64,000 nt of DNA from Flavobacterium sp. SLB02 (GCF_009664855.1 NZ_CP045928.1:4232508-4296507), one strand, 5' to 3'. Positions 1 through 9,736 are shown, counted from the stretch's first letter. Made by a program: numbers and translations. Notes: generated by a model from the letters alone, not told the origin.

Positions 1-718
1 CGTAGGCCTTTCCTAACGAAATTTCGATCGTACGATTGGTAACATTATCAAGGAACATTTTATCGTGCGAAACAATTACCACAACTCCGGGATAATTACG
101 AAGAAAACCTTCTAACCAAATGATACTCTCTATATCAAGGTGATTGGTAGGCTCATCCAGAAGCAAAACATCATTAGATTGTAATAGTAGTTTAGCCAGC
201 TCGATGCGCATTCTCCAACCTCCTGAGAATGTTTCGGTTTGATTATTAAAAACTTCTCTTTTAAAACCTAATCCTAAAAGGATTTTCTCTGTATCTCCCA
301 CATAATTATAACCTCCAAGAAGTTCAAAACGATGTGTATAATCCGATAAATCTTCGATGATCTGGCTGTATTCTTCGCTTTCATAATCGGTTCTGGTAAC
401 CAATTGATGATTGATTTGTTCTAGTTTTTTTTCAACAATTTTTATCTCTGTAAAAGCTTCATAAGCTTCTTCAAGAACAGTTCGTCCTTGCTCAAAATCG
501 ATATCCTGACGCAAGAAACCCATTCTGATATCTTTCTCCTGAGAAATAACTCCCGAGTCAGGAGCAAAATCTCCTGCTAGCATTTTAAGCATAGTAGATT
601 TTCCTGCACCATTTTTCCCGACAAGTCCAACACGATCTCCTGCACCTAAACGAAAAGTTACCTCTTCGAATAAATAAGTACCACCAAAAGAAACCGATAA
701 ATTATGTATATTAAGCAT
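1..718 (-). CDS. ABC-F family ATPase (3' end outside window)
   Basis: This is the N-terminal part of a soluble duplicated-ATPase protein of the ABC-F class, whose members act on ribosomes or in translation-associated resistance and have no membrane domain. Reading from the start codon at 718, the protein begins MLNIHNLSVSFGG. It shows Walker A (GKNGAGKST), an ABC signature FSGGWRM and Walker B with LLLDEPTNHLDIES, the ABC-F hallmark. The charged linker follows. The second ATPase half lies beyond base 1, so the subfamily (Uup, EttA or other) cannot be fixed. The neighbouring DUF983 gene is divergent, about 50 bp away. Confidence 0.93.
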   Translation of the reverse strand, partial: MLNIHNLSVSFGGTYLFEEVTFRLGAGDRVGLVGKNGAGKSTMLKMLAGDFAPDSGVISQEKDIRMGFLRQDIDFEQGRTVLEEAYEAFTEIKIVEKKLEQINHQLVTRTDYESEEYSQIIEDLSDYTHRFELLGGYNYVGDTEKILLGLGFKREVFNNQTETFSGGWRMRIELAKLLLQSNDVLLLDEPTNHLDIESIIWLEGFLRNYPGVVVIVSHDKMFLDNVTNRTIEISLGKAY

Positions 719-769
719 GTAATGTTATTTTATAACTAATTGATTGTGTAAATTTACACACCCAAATCA

Positions 770-1177
770 ATGGGTAATTTTAATTTTTTGCAAATGTTAA
801 AAAAAGGATCGAAACTAAATAGTATTTTAACAGGAAGTTGTCCAAAATGCCAAAAAGAAAGCATGTATTCAGACAAAAATCCGCTTCACCTGACTAAAGT
901 TCTCAAAATGAACGATCATTGCAGTCATTGTGGATTTAAATATCAAATTGAACCTTCGTTTTTTTATGGTGCAATGTATGTAAGTTACGGATTGAATGTT
1001 GCAGTAGGAATTGCTGCTTTTATTGTCTCGTTTATGTTTTTTAAAGCCACAATCGAAGAGTCATTTATAGCAATAGTAATTACCCTGATCGTATTGTTTC
1101 CTTTTGTTTTACGACTATCACGAAATCTATACATTAATATGTTTGTTTCTTATGATCCTAAGGCCGGTCAGAAATAA
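770..1177 (+). CDS. DUF983 family membrane protein
   Basis: A 135-residue protein with an N-terminal zinc-ribbon-like pair of CxxC motifs (CPKC and CSHC) followed by an invariant-looking segment IEPSFFYGAMYVSYG and two hydrophobic segments predicted to span the inner membrane. This is the pattern of DUF983, a family of unknown function. The true start may be the Met at 794, because the family usually begins close to MLKKG. The 3' end overlaps the convergent oxidoreductase gene by 20 bases. Confidence 0.85.
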   Translation: MGNFNFLQMLKKGSKLNSILTGSCPKCQKESMYSDKNPLHLTKVLKMNDHCSHCGFKYQIEPSFFYGAMYVSYGLNVAVGIAAFIVSFMFFKATIEESFIAIVITLIVLFPFVLRLSRNLYINMFVSYDPKAGQK

Positions 1178-2231
1178 GACTTTTTAGATATCTTTTATGA
1201 AATCTTTTAATATCAATTTCACGAGTCAAAGGAATTTGGTTTTCGATGTAATCATATAAAACTTTTGCCATTGATGGTCCAAGCATCACTCCTCTTGTTC
1301 CTAATCCGTTAAGAACGTGGAGTGATTTAAACTCTTGATGAGTTCCTATCAGGGGTCTTCTGTCTTTTACTGTAGGACGAACTCCTCCGTAATGCTCTAC
1401 AATCTCGAAATCGCAGTTGATAATTTCTTTGATTCGGTCGATTAATTCCTGTCTTCCTGCCTCTGTAGGTAAATCGGTTTTATCTTCCCAGTTGTATGTA
1501 GCTCCTACTTTGAACAAATCATTACCCAATGGCAATATAAAGACACTGGTATTCATAATAACATCCAGGTCCAAATCCGGAGCTTTTATTACAAACATTT
1601 CGCCTTTTGTACCATCAAGAGGTAAATAATTAAAAAAAGGATTTTTATGCAGTCCAAATCCTTCTGCAAAAACAATATTACGTGCCTGAATATTTTTATA
1701 TTGAATTCCAAAATCGAAAAACTCAATATATCCGTAATCAAAAAACTGATTTAATAGCAAATCGTTCCCTTGCAGATATTCTCTGTAGGTATCTAATAGC
1801 AACATGGTATCTACATATCCGGTATGCAGAACTTCGCCATAATCATACGGAGAATCAATGCCTTTGTATTTTTTTGAAATTATTTTTGTAGATAAAAAGG
1901 GCGCCAGATTTATTTTATCAGAAGCGGCAAACCAATTGTTTTGTTCTTCGATAGAGAAAAATTTTCTCAGTATTGGAAGTTTAAAATTAAACTTGGTTTG
2001 GAGTTTTTTTTCGATATGATCATAAAAATCATTCATGATAACCAATTGCTGCTGAGCATTCCATACTTCGCTAAATCTCTTTAAAATCACCGGATTATAA
2101 AATCCACCGGCAACTCTTGAAGAAACCTGAGACATATTATCTACTATTAAAATAGATTTATTGTTTTTAAGGGCAACTTCGGCAAAAGAAATTCCGGCTA
2201 ATCCGGATCCGACAATTAAATAATCTAACAT
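1158..2231 (-). CDS. FAD-dependent oxidoreductase (DAO family)
   Basis: A 357-residue flavoprotein. The N-terminus LIVGSGLAGISFAEVALKN is a Rossmann dinucleotide-binding motif (GxGxxG), followed by an acidic residue ending strand 2 (LIVDN). The C-terminal HYGGVRPTVKDRRPLIG and HVLNGLGTRGVMLGP resemble the FAD-contacting segments of D-amino-acid oxidase/MnmC-C-like proteins. The substrate cannot be read from the sequence. It lies downstream of gldO but is separated from it by a clear terminator, so it is probably transcribed separately. It converges on the DUF983 gene. Confidence 0.85.
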   Translation of the reverse strand: MLDYLIVGSGLAGISFAEVALKNNKSILIVDNMSQVSSRVAGGFYNPVILKRFSEVWNAQQQLVIMNDFYDHIEKKLQTKFNFKLPILRKFFSIEEQNNWFAASDKINLAPFLSTKIISKKYKGIDSPYDYGEVLHTGYVDTMLLLDTYREYLQGNDLLLNQFFDYGYIEFFDFGIQYKNIQARNIVFAEGFGLHKNPFFNYLPLDGTKGEMFVIKAPDLDLDVIMNTSVFILPLGNDLFKVGATYNWEDKTDLPTEAGRQELIDRIKEIINCDFEIVEHYGGVRPTVKDRRPLIGTHQEFKSLHVLNGLGTRGVMLGPSMAKVLYDYIENQIPLTREIDIKRFHKRYLKSLISDRP

Positions 2232-2253
2232 GTGTAAAAAGATAAAATATAAA

Positions 2254-2287
2254 AAAAACTCTTAATACAAAGGTACTAAGAGTTTTT
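2254..2287 (-). terminator. Rho-independent terminator after gldO
   Basis: A perfect 11-bp inverted repeat (AAAAACTCTTA at 2254-2264 and TAAGAGTTTTT at 2277-2287) with a 12-base loop. On the minus strand it is followed by a T run. It lies between gldO and the FAD oxidoreductase and closes the gliding gene block. Confidence 0.8.
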
Positions 2288-2308
2288 GTTTTAATGTTAT
2301 TTAGATAC

Positions 2309-3298
2309 TTAGTAGTTCCACATATCTTCTTCGAAATTACGAATCTTCTCTTTTACTCTTTCAGACTCCAATAACTGATTTTGTGCATTATCTTTCATGT
2401 AATCTTTAATCTCACGATCTCCGTACATATTTTCTTCTTTATAGATAATAGCATTAAAACGTCTTGAATTTAAGATTTGATCAAATGAAATTGGAGTTGC
2501 TGAATTCCTATCATTAAAAGCTTTTCCTTCGTGCAATACTTCCCGCGCATTAGGAAAGAAAACCCAGAACAGTTCAATATAATCTTTCTCATCACTATTC
2601 ATTGTATAAACATCTGGCGTAACTGGGCAAATTCCCAGCAAGCGATATTTTAAATCACTTTGTCTTTTGTCAAAATACCAATATCCTTTTATTTTATATT
2701 GTGTCACATCAGCAGCAGTTAAATCTTGTTTTAAGATGTATTCTGCCGGAACCGATCTTGTCGGACCAACAGTTTCATCAATATAAGAAACAGACTTCTT
2801 TTTACCTGTACCGGTAACTATTTTTTTCTTTACCACACGAGTTCTATACTCATCCGGATATTGGTTAATTAATTCCCTGCCCGCATCTGTTGTATCTACT
2901 CGGGATAACGCACCCTGAATGTCTTTTAAAGATTTTTTAGTATTAAAATAACTGTCGCTGTACACTTCAGTTATTCTTCCACTTCTAATACCTCTTGTCA
3001 AAACATCATAAAGCGAGCGTCTGTCAGCACCAATATTGGCCGTGTCTACAGGAAAATATAACGGAAAGTTGATTTTTTCGTTTAAATCAATAATTTCCCA
3101 TACTGTTTTCCCCATCAAAACATCTCTGTCATCGACATAACCATAAGATAATGGTTTATCATTGTCTGAAATAAGCTGCGCCGCATTCTTTATACCAATC
3201 TGGTCAGCTGTTTTTGCATTCAGCAGATTCGATTGTGCATTTGAAACAAGACCTCCTGTAACAAATACAATAAACAATAAAAAAAATTTCCCTTTCAT
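2309..3298 (-). CDS. gldO: Gliding motility / type IX secretion protein GldO (GldN paralogue)
   Basis: Second of two tandem GldN-type genes. GldN/PorN is a periplasmic component of the type IX secretion and gliding apparatus, associated with the GldK ring. I chose the Met at 3298 (MKGKFF, then a signal peptide ending near SNAQ) because this gives 329 residues, identical in length to GldN. Starts at 3301 and 3319 are possible. The mature protein is near-identical to GldN from SNLLNAKT to the end (NFEEDMWNY versus NFEQDMWNY). In F. johnsoniae GldO is known to be partly redundant with GldN. The gldN terminator sits between the two genes, so gldO may be less expressed or have its own promoter in the 276-bp gap. 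Confidence 0.93.
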   Translation of the reverse strand: MKGKFFLLFIVFVTGGLVSNAQSNLLNAKTADQIGIKNAAQLISDNDKPLSYGYVDDRDVLMGKTVWEIIDLNEKINFPLYFPVDTANIGADRRSLYDVLTRGIRSGRITEVYSDSYFNTKKSLKDIQGALSRVDTTDAGRELINQYPDEYRTRVVKKKIVTGTGKKKSVSYIDETVGPTRSVPAEYILKQDLTAADVTQYKIKGYWYFDKRQSDLKYRLLGICPVTPDVYTMNSDEKDYIELFWVFFPNAREVLHEGKAFNDRNSATPISFDQILNSRRFNAIIYKEENMYGDREIKDYMKDNAQNQLLESERVKEKIRNFEEDMWNY

Positions 3299-3539
3299 CA
3301 TAACAATTTTTTGTAACAAAGCTAACGCAAAATTTTGTATTTTATTGTTATTTTCCTACAATTAACTGAGTTTTTATAATTAAGGCCTAAAAAGCTCATA
3401 TTTAACAGCGATACACCTAATAAAAGCGAACCAAGAAAATGCGATATAAACGACTTACTATCAAACATGTAACAAGATTCCATATTCAATTATCAAATCT
3501 TAATTGCAAAATCATTACAAAGGCCAATTAGGTCCAATA

Positions 3540-3575
3540 AAAAAGCTCCTACTGCCAAGGCAATAAGAGCTTTTT
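3540..3575 (-). terminator. Terminator between gldN and gldO
   Basis: Inverted repeat AAAAAGCTC (3540-3548) and GAGCTTTTT (3567-3575) with additional pairing inside the loop. On the minus strand it follows the gldN stop codon and ends in a T run. It resembles the gldO terminator in position, as expected if the duplicated unit included its terminator. Confidence 0.7.
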
Positions 3576-3595
3576 ATATAATGTATTTTAGATAC

Positions 3596-4585
3596 TTAGT
3601 AGTTCCACATATCTTGTTCGAAGTTACGAATCTTCTCTTTTACTCTTTCAGATTCTAACAATTGGTTTTGTGCGTTATCTTTCATATACTCTTTGATCTC
3701 ACGATCTCCGTACAAGTTTTCTTCTTTGTAAAGAACTGCGTTAAAACGTCTTGAATTTAAGATCTGATCGAATGAAATTGGAAGTGCAGAGTTACTGTCG
3801 TTAAATGCTTTTGCTTCATGTAATGCTTCTCTTGCATTAGGGAAGAAAACCCAAAATAACTCGATATAATCTTTCTCGTCACTATTCATTGTATAAACAT
3901 CCGGGGTTACAGGACAAATTCCTAGTAAACGATATTTCAGTTCACTCTGACGTTTGTCAAAATACCAGTATCCTTTAATTTTATATTGTGTAACATCAGC
4001 TGCTGTTAAGTCTTGTTTCAGGATATACTCAGCCGGAACAGATCTTGTTGGACCAACTGTTTCCTCAACATAAGAAACAACTTTCTTCTTACCAGTACCA
4101 GTAACTACTTTTTTCTTCACAACACGTGATTTGTAGTCATCCGGATATTGGTTGATTAACTCTCTACCAGCATCTGTTGTATCAATACGAGATAATGCAC
4201 CTTGAATGTCTTTCAAAGATTTTTTAGTATTGAAATAACTGTCGCTATATACTTCAGTTATTCTGCCGTTTTTAACAGCTTTCGTCAAAACGTCGTAAAG
4301 AGAACGTCTATCAGAACCAATATTAGCCGTATCTACTGGAAAGTACATTGGAAAATTGATTTTTTCATTTAAATCAATGATTTCCCAAGTCGTTTTTCCC
4401 ATCAAGATGTCTCTATCATCTACATAACCATAAGCCAAAGGTTTATCGTTATCTGAGATAAGTTGCGCAGGTGTTTTAAGTCCTATCTGAGCAGGTGTTT
4501 TCGCATTTAGCAAATTAGATTGCGCATAAGAAGAAAAACCTCCAGCGATAGAAACAATAGCTATTAAAAAATTTCTTACTTTCAT
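3596..4585 (-). CDS. gldN: Gliding motility / type IX secretion protein GldN
   Basis: A 329-residue periplasmic protein of the gliding and type IX secretion machinery. A signal peptide (MKVRNFLIAIVSIAGGFSSYAQ) precedes the mature start SNLLNAKTPAQIG. Conserved stretches such as YGYVDDRDILMGKTTWEIIDL and LFWVFFPNARE match the GldN/PorN family. It follows gldM by 45 bp in the order K-L-M-N known from Flavobacterium. The extra paralogue gldO lies directly downstream. Confidence 0.96.
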   Translation of the reverse strand: MKVRNFLIAIVSIAGGFSSYAQSNLLNAKTPAQIGLKTPAQLISDNDKPLAYGYVDDRDILMGKTTWEIIDLNEKINFPMYFPVDTANIGSDRRSLYDVLTKAVKNGRITEVYSDSYFNTKKSLKDIQGALSRIDTTDAGRELINQYPDDYKSRVVKKKVVTGTGKKKVVSYVEETVGPTRSVPAEYILKQDLTAADVTQYKIKGYWYFDKRQSELKYRLLGICPVTPDVYTMNSDEKDYIELFWVFFPNAREALHEAKAFNDSNSALPISFDQILNSRRFNAVLYKEENLYGDREIKEYMKDNAQNQLLESERVKEKIRNFEQDMWNY

Positions 4586-4630
4586 CGTGGTATTATTATA
4601 AAATATTGAATGTAGGTTTACCTACTTTTA

Positions 4631-6172
4631 TTATAGTATTTCGAAAATTACCGGAGCAGTTCTTGGCAATAAGTAACTACCAGCTCCAACAAGTTTAGTT
4701 TTAATTTCAGAAATAGTAACCTGATCTCCTTTTCCAGCTCTTGAAAGTACTTGTTTACATTGTGCATTTAATCTGTTACCAGAAACAACAACAGTAGGCT
4801 GTCCAGCAATTTTCATATTAAATCCAACAACATCTAAACCAACCTCAAAATCAAAGTCATTTAATTTAGCTCCAATAGTAGCAACTTCTAAGTTAGATTT
4901 AGGTCCTTTAACAACACCTTGTTCTCCTCTAATTGTACCAGTTGGTCCAGGAATACCTTTAATTCTAAATGTTTTCTTATCTGTAACTTTATCTCCGTTT
5001 GGTAATGTACCTGTAACGGCAATTGTAGCTTCATTACCAGAACCCGGATTCATGTTATATTTCCCTGGTTTCCCAGCAGAAGATAATCCCGGAGCACTTG
5101 CAACAACTTTGTTGTCAGCAACACCAGCGAATGATACAGAGATTGGGTTAACTACACCTCTATAAACAACATTCATTTTATCAGCAGAAATAGTAGCAGA
5201 GTTTGGTCTTGGTACTACAACGTAATTTCCGGCAAATTTAAGCGGAATATTTTTACCGTCTTCTAAGAATGTAAATTGTCCATTAATACTTTGTTCACCT
5301 ACTCCACCTGCAGTTAATGAAATAACAGCTTGTCCGTTAACAATTTGTCCAGGACCTTGGAAAGAAGTTGGTTTTGTGTTTTCGTCATAACGACCTAAAA
5401 CTACTTTACCTGTTACTTTTTCTCCTTGGAAGTAAGCATTTTTATCTAAAACAACAATTGCCTGATAATTGCTATAAGAAGCAGCAGCTACAGCCGCTTT
5501 TCCTAAAGCAGCACTGTATACATCAGATTCTGCTTTTTTAACATCATTTTGCCAAGCTGAAAGTTTTGCAACCGAAGCTACAGCAGGAAATCCTTTAAAG
5601 TGGTAAGATAAATATTTATCTTTTACTCCATCTTTATTTTTTACATCAGAAACATCAAATTTTTTCTCAATCTCTGCAACAATTGCAGAATATTTTTTGT
5701 CAGTTCCTAAAGCAGCTTTAATATCAGCTTTATACTTTTCAATTTTAGAGATAATTTCAGTTCCCTTAGCGCTATATCCTTCTCCTTTAAACCAACCATC
5801 GATATTATCTCCTTTATCCATAGCTTCGTAAGGTAATTTACCTGTCTCTTTATCTGCTTCAAATCCTTTAACAACGTCTGTTTTTAAAGTACCAATATAA
5901 GCGTAAAAATCTTTTGTAATTCCTTCAACTTTATGTGCTGTTTCAGAAGCTTTAACAAACTCTCCTTTTGCTTCAGCAGCTTTTTGATCTAAAGAAGTAA
6001 GCATTGAAGCGTTACTTTCTTCTGATGATTTATTTGCGCTTTCGAATTTTTCATTCATTAAGCCAAAAGCAGATAAAACTTCTTTTGACATATTCATTGC
6101 TAACATTGCGATGAAAACCAGATACATCAGGTTCACCATCTTCTGTCTAGGGGTTAATTTTCCTCCTGCCAT
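4631..6172 (-). CDS. gldM: Gliding motility / type IX secretion motor protein GldM
   Basis: A 513-residue inner-membrane protein with a single N-terminal transmembrane helix (about residues 11-29, NLMYLVFIAMLAMNM) and a long periplasmic part. In the family this part forms stacked domains that dimerise and reach the outer-membrane GldK/GldN ring. With GldL it forms the proton-driven rotary motor that powers gliding and type IX secretion. The N-terminus MAGGKLTPRQKMVNLMYLV is strongly family-typical. It lies 52 bp downstream of gldL in one apparent operon. Confidence 0.96.
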   Translation of the reverse strand: MAGGKLTPRQKMVNLMYLVFIAMLAMNMSKEVLSAFGLMNEKFESANKSSEESNASMLTSLDQKAAEAKGEFVKASETAHKVEGITKDFYAYIGTLKTDVVKGFEADKETGKLPYEAMDKGDNIDGWFKGEGYSAKGTEIISKIEKYKADIKAALGTDKKYSAIVAEIEKKFDVSDVKNKDGVKDKYLSYHFKGFPAVASVAKLSAWQNDVKKAESDVYSAALGKAAVAAASYSNYQAIVVLDKNAYFQGEKVTGKVVLGRYDENTKPTSFQGPGQIVNGQAVISLTAGGVGEQSINGQFTFLEDGKNIPLKFAGNYVVVPRPNSATISADKMNVVYRGVVNPISVSFAGVADNKVVASAPGLSSAGKPGKYNMNPGSGNEATIAVTGTLPNGDKVTDKKTFRIKGIPGPTGTIRGEQGVVKGPKSNLEVATIGAKLNDFDFEVGLDVVGFNMKIAGQPTVVVSGNRLNAQCKQVLSRAGKGDQVTISEIKTKLVGAGSYLLPRTAPVIFEIL

Positions 6173-6224
6173 TTTTTCTAATTAGTTCTTTATTAATAAA
6201 TTTAATATAATAGTCAAAAACTAA

Positions 6225-6860
6225 TTATCCTTTGTTACTCATTGCAGAAAGCATACCACCGTAAACACTGTTTAATGAAGCAATGTTTGCAGTCATAGAT
6301 TGCATTTGTTCTTTTAATTTAGAAGCATTTTCAGCAATTTCGCTGTTTGCTTGTGCATTTCTTGAAGCACTTTCTAATTGTACTTTGTATAAACTGTTCA
6401 ATGATTCCATTTGTGCAGCGGCCATAGACATTTCTTCAGCATATTTCTTTTGTCCTGCAATAGAATCTACTGTTGGAGAAATTGCTTTTGCAGCTCCTTC
6501 GAAATTTTTGATGCTGTTTCCTAAGCTTGCCATTAACTCACCGTCAATTTTAGCTTCTTTCAACATTACATCTAATTTTTGTGACAATAATCCTTGAGCA
6601 TCAGCTGGAGCTTCAACTTTGTCAGCTTTTTTTCTAGCCTGACCGTTAGCTAATTCTGGGTAAACAAGAGTCCAGTCTAATTCATCATCAACAGGATCAA
6701 AAGCAGACAATGCAAAAATAAACGCCTCTACACCAAGACCAATAATCAACATGATACTAGCACCTTGCCAGTGTTGCAACTTGAAAAGTGCACCGATGAT
6801 TACTACTGCCGCTCCCATACCATAAGCGAAATTCATTGTTTTTTTACTTAATAATGCCAT
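6225..6860 (-). CDS. gldL: Gliding motility / type IX secretion motor protein GldL
   Basis: A 211-residue inner-membrane protein with two N-terminal transmembrane helices (about residues 10-25 and 32-52). The second carries a buried glutamate (VEAFIFALSAFDP), as in the family where this residue is implicated in proton coupling. The cytoplasmic remainder is alpha-helical, rich in Ala, Gln and Ser. It partners GldM as the stator/rotor pair. It lies between gldK (60 bp upstream) and gldM. Confidence 0.96.
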   Translation of the reverse strand: MALLSKKTMNFAYGMGAAVVIIGALFKLQHWQGASIMLIIGLGVEAFIFALSAFDPVDDELDWTLVYPELANGQARKKADKVEAPADAQGLLSQKLDVMLKEAKIDGELMASLGNSIKNFEGAAKAISPTVDSIAGQKKYAEEMSMAAAQMESLNSLYKVQLESASRNAQANSEIAENASKLKEQMQSMTANIASLNSVYGGMLSAMSNKG

Positions 6861-6920
6861 AATACTTTTTTTTAGGTTTTAATTTAAAATAGATTTGATT
6901 TGGTTATTTGAATTTAATTA

Positions 6921-8321
6921 TTATTTACTTTTTTTTCCGCTTCCTGTTGTTTGAGTTCCCATGTAATCTTGTACAGTTCTAAAACCAATATAACTTCTTG
7001 CTGAATCTGCATATTCGTGGTCACGAGTACTTACCTGTAGGAAATAAGCAACATCTTTCCAAGAACCTCCACGAACCACTTTTCTTTGGTTGTTTCCGTC
7101 AATTACGTTAGGATTCATTGTAGAAACATATTCGTATGCATTTGGATTATATGCTGAATCTGTCCACTCTGAAACGTTTCCTGCCATGTTGTATAATCCG
7201 TAACCGTTTACTTCGTATGATTTAGCCTCAACTGTATATAAAGCTTCATCTGCAGCATAATCTCCTCTACTAGGTTTAAAGTTTGCTAAGAAACAACCTC
7301 TGTCACTTTTAGTATAAGGACCACCCCAAGGATAAGTTGCAGATTCCAGACCTCCTCTTGCAGCATACTCCCATTCTGCCTCGGTTGGCAATCTGAATGC
7401 ATTTACTAAATCACGTCCTTTTTTCTTAGATTTGATATAGCTGTTTTTGTTTAAAGTTCTCCAAGCACAAAATGCTTTTGCTTGTTTCCATGTTACACCA
7501 ACTACAGGATAATCTCCGTAAGCTTTGTGCCAGAAATAATCATTGTGCATTGGCTCATTATAAGAATAAGCGAAATCTTTAATCCAAACTGTTGTATCAG
7601 GGTAAACGCTTACTTGTTCTGTTTTAACGAAGTCTTTTCTTTTTCCAACTTTGGCTTTTGCAGCAGCCTGAATATCCATCCAAGAATAACGGAATTTCAA
7701 TTTATTTACATCAATTGTTCTTAAACCATTATATGATTCTTCAATTGGCAAATACATAGAGTCCATTACCTCAGCATAATACTCATCCGGATAAGCTTTA
7801 GTATCTTTAATTAACTTCACTTTTTTGTTTAATTTTCTACCAGCATACGGATCATCTTTTGTTCCTACACTATAGTAGTTATCATACATATATTTATCAT
7901 ATGCCGTCATTTTGTCCGGCTCTGAATCATTAAATGCATAATCTGCAATACTTCCACCTTTTTTACCTTTATCACCAGTAGATTTTTGTCCTGTTTCATC
8001 AGCTAAGATTGCTAAACGAACTCTCATTGTAGAATCTTTTACCCATTCTACAAACTGACGGTACTCGCTGTTAGTAATTTCTGTTTCATCCATATAGAAT
8101 GAACGAACCGTTACTGTTTTAGTCGGAGCATCTTCAACATTAGCTAAATCAGCATCTGATTTACCCATAATAAAAGATCCACCTGGAACTAACGTCATTC
8201 CATAAGGTTTTTCAGGATGCCATTTCCCTCCTGTAACACCAACTAACTCACCTTTGTCTCCTGACTTACCACAGCCAATTACCAGTGTTAACATTGCTGC
8301 AAATGCAATAAACTTCTTCAT
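6921..8321 (-). CDS. gldK: Gliding motility lipoprotein GldK
   Basis: A 466-residue outer-membrane lipoprotein. The N-terminus MKKFIAFAAMLTLVIGC is a lipoprotein signal peptide with the lipobox cysteine at residue 17. The rest has a formylglycine-generating-enzyme/sulfatase-modifying fold, with markers such as MTLVPGGSFIMG, LPTEAEWEYAARGG, GNVSEWTDS and VVRGGSWKD. In the type IX system GldK and GldN form the periplasmic ring attached to the outer membrane. It is the first gene of gldKLMN(O), 263 bp after the arginase-like gene, so it may have its own promoter in that AT-rich gap. Confidence 0.96.
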   Translation of the reverse strand: MKKFIAFAAMLTLVIGCGKSGDKGELVGVTGGKWHPEKPYGMTLVPGGSFIMGKSDADLANVEDAPTKTVTVRSFYMDETEITNSEYRQFVEWVKDSTMRVRLAILADETGQKSTGDKGKKGGSIADYAFNDSEPDKMTAYDKYMYDNYYSVGTKDDPYAGRKLNKKVKLIKDTKAYPDEYYAEVMDSMYLPIEESYNGLRTIDVNKLKFRYSWMDIQAAAKAKVGKRKDFVKTEQVSVYPDTTVWIKDFAYSYNEPMHNDYFWHKAYGDYPVVGVTWKQAKAFCAWRTLNKNSYIKSKKKGRDLVNAFRLPTEAEWEYAARGGLESATYPWGGPYTKSDRGCFLANFKPSRGDYAADEALYTVEAKSYEVNGYGLYNMAGNVSEWTDSAYNPNAYEYVSTMNPNVIDGNNQRKVVRGGSWKDVAYFLQVSTRDHEYADSARSYIGFRTVQDYMGTQTTGSGKKSK

Positions 8322-8584
8322 ATAAATTTGGGATTATCTATTCATTATTATAAGTCCGTAAACGTATTTATTATTTATCTAAAAAACAATACTAGTTGCG
8401 AAATTTATTTTACCGTTCAAAAATAATGTTAAATAAAATAAAAAAAAAATATTTCATCGATAAACTAACAGAAAAAATCGACGTAAAACGTTAAATTTTA
8501 TACTTTATATTTATTTTCTTACTAATATATTTTAACATTTTTAAAAAACTCAAAAAAAACCACAATTTTCGCTTAAATTTTACT

Positions 8585-9736
8585 CTATAAAGCGTTTTTT
8601 CGTTGTGCTTTCCACCATCTTTCAGGCAATTCCTGATTACAAGCGCTCAAATACTCGTCGTACGAACACGGTAATAACGTATTTCTTTTCAATTTATTAT
8701 GACCATTTGATTCGAACGGAATTTCGATCCACCAACGATCTGTTTTATCACTTTTATAGAAAACTAATTCTTCATCTTCAAGAGGAACAATATATTTTAA
8801 ATACGTTGCCCGACTACCAAAAGGATATTCTTTTGATCGATAATGATACCCTTCGATAAAATACCACACTATTTGTGCAATAATAGCTGCTTCCGGCGCT
8901 GTACTATGATGATTAAAAACTCCAAAACAGGAAACTTTATCACTAATTCCGGCATATCTGGCCAATGAACATATTTCTTTTCCGTTGAATCCGTTTGGCT
9001 CAAAAGAAACCATGTTAGCTGACGCTGATGATTTTACTGAATTAAGATCAATGCTTACCAAATCAGCATCTCTAAAAACGGGCTCTGCCAATGCAATTTT
9101 ACTGGAAATTTCCCCTAAACGATAGGCATCAAAAAACAATTTTTCGATCAAATCGATTTCTTCCTGAGAATTGTAATAGGTTTGATATCCTATATTACAG
9201 TAATTAAAAAGATTATTTGGCTCATCGATAATAATTTTAGTCAGATAAGAATTAGCCGAAACCGTTTCGTTTTCTTTACCAAAGTCAAACTTATTATCTA
9301 CAGCAACCATGTTTACCATTTGCTCTAAATCATCATATGCACGGTATAATGCATAGGTCAAATCCTGTGAACCTCCTATAACTATAGGAATCACTTTATT
9401 CTTAATTAAGGTAGAAGTTACCTTTTTTAAAGCAAAATAAGTATCCTCTACAGAATCCCCTGCAAGAATATCTCCTAAGTCAGCAATCGATGCATCCCAA
9501 TTACCGGGAAACATATTATACAGTTTCTTACGAACTGCATTCAAATTAACCTCATTAATCACATTGCTATTACGGCGATCTTCTAAAACACCTACAATTG
9601 CAATTGTAATTTTACTAATATCAGGAAACTGATCCTGTGTATGCAAAACAATTTTGCTTCCCAATTCTTGTGAAGACAATGAATTAATGAATTTTAAAAT
9701 TCCGTCATTAACTGGTTCTAGAAAATCAAATTCCAT
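8585..9736 (-). CDS. Arginase/ureohydrolase-fold protein with degenerate metal site
   Basis: A 383-residue protein with the overall layout of the arginase/agmatinase/formiminoglutamase superfamily; orthologues are often annotated formimidoylglutamase. The binuclear manganese ligands are not conserved. The place of GGDHS reads GGSQD (residues 121-125), DAHxD reads DNKFD (147-151), and SxDxDxxDP reads SIDLNSVK (228-235). The histidine and most aspartates are therefore missing, and classical ureohydrolase activity is unlikely. It starts 3 bp after the topA stop codon and precedes gldK, so it is cotranscribed with topA. Its function is unknown. Confidence 0.8.
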   Translation of the reverse strand: MEFDFLEPVNDGILKFINSLSSQELGSKIVLHTQDQFPDISKITIAIVGVLEDRRNSNVINEVNLNAVRKKLYNMFPGNWDASIADLGDILAGDSVEDTYFALKKVTSTLIKNKVIPIVIGGSQDLTYALYRAYDDLEQMVNMVAVDNKFDFGKENETVSANSYLTKIIIDEPNNLFNYCNIGYQTYYNSQEEIDLIEKLFFDAYRLGEISSKIALAEPVFRDADLVSIDLNSVKSSASANMVSFEPNGFNGKEICSLARYAGISDKVSCFGVFNHHSTAPEAAIIAQIVWYFIEGYHYRSKEYPFGSRATYLKYIVPLEDEELVFYKSDKTDRWWIEIPFESNGHNKLKRNTLLPCSYDEYLSACNQELPERWWKAQRKNAL

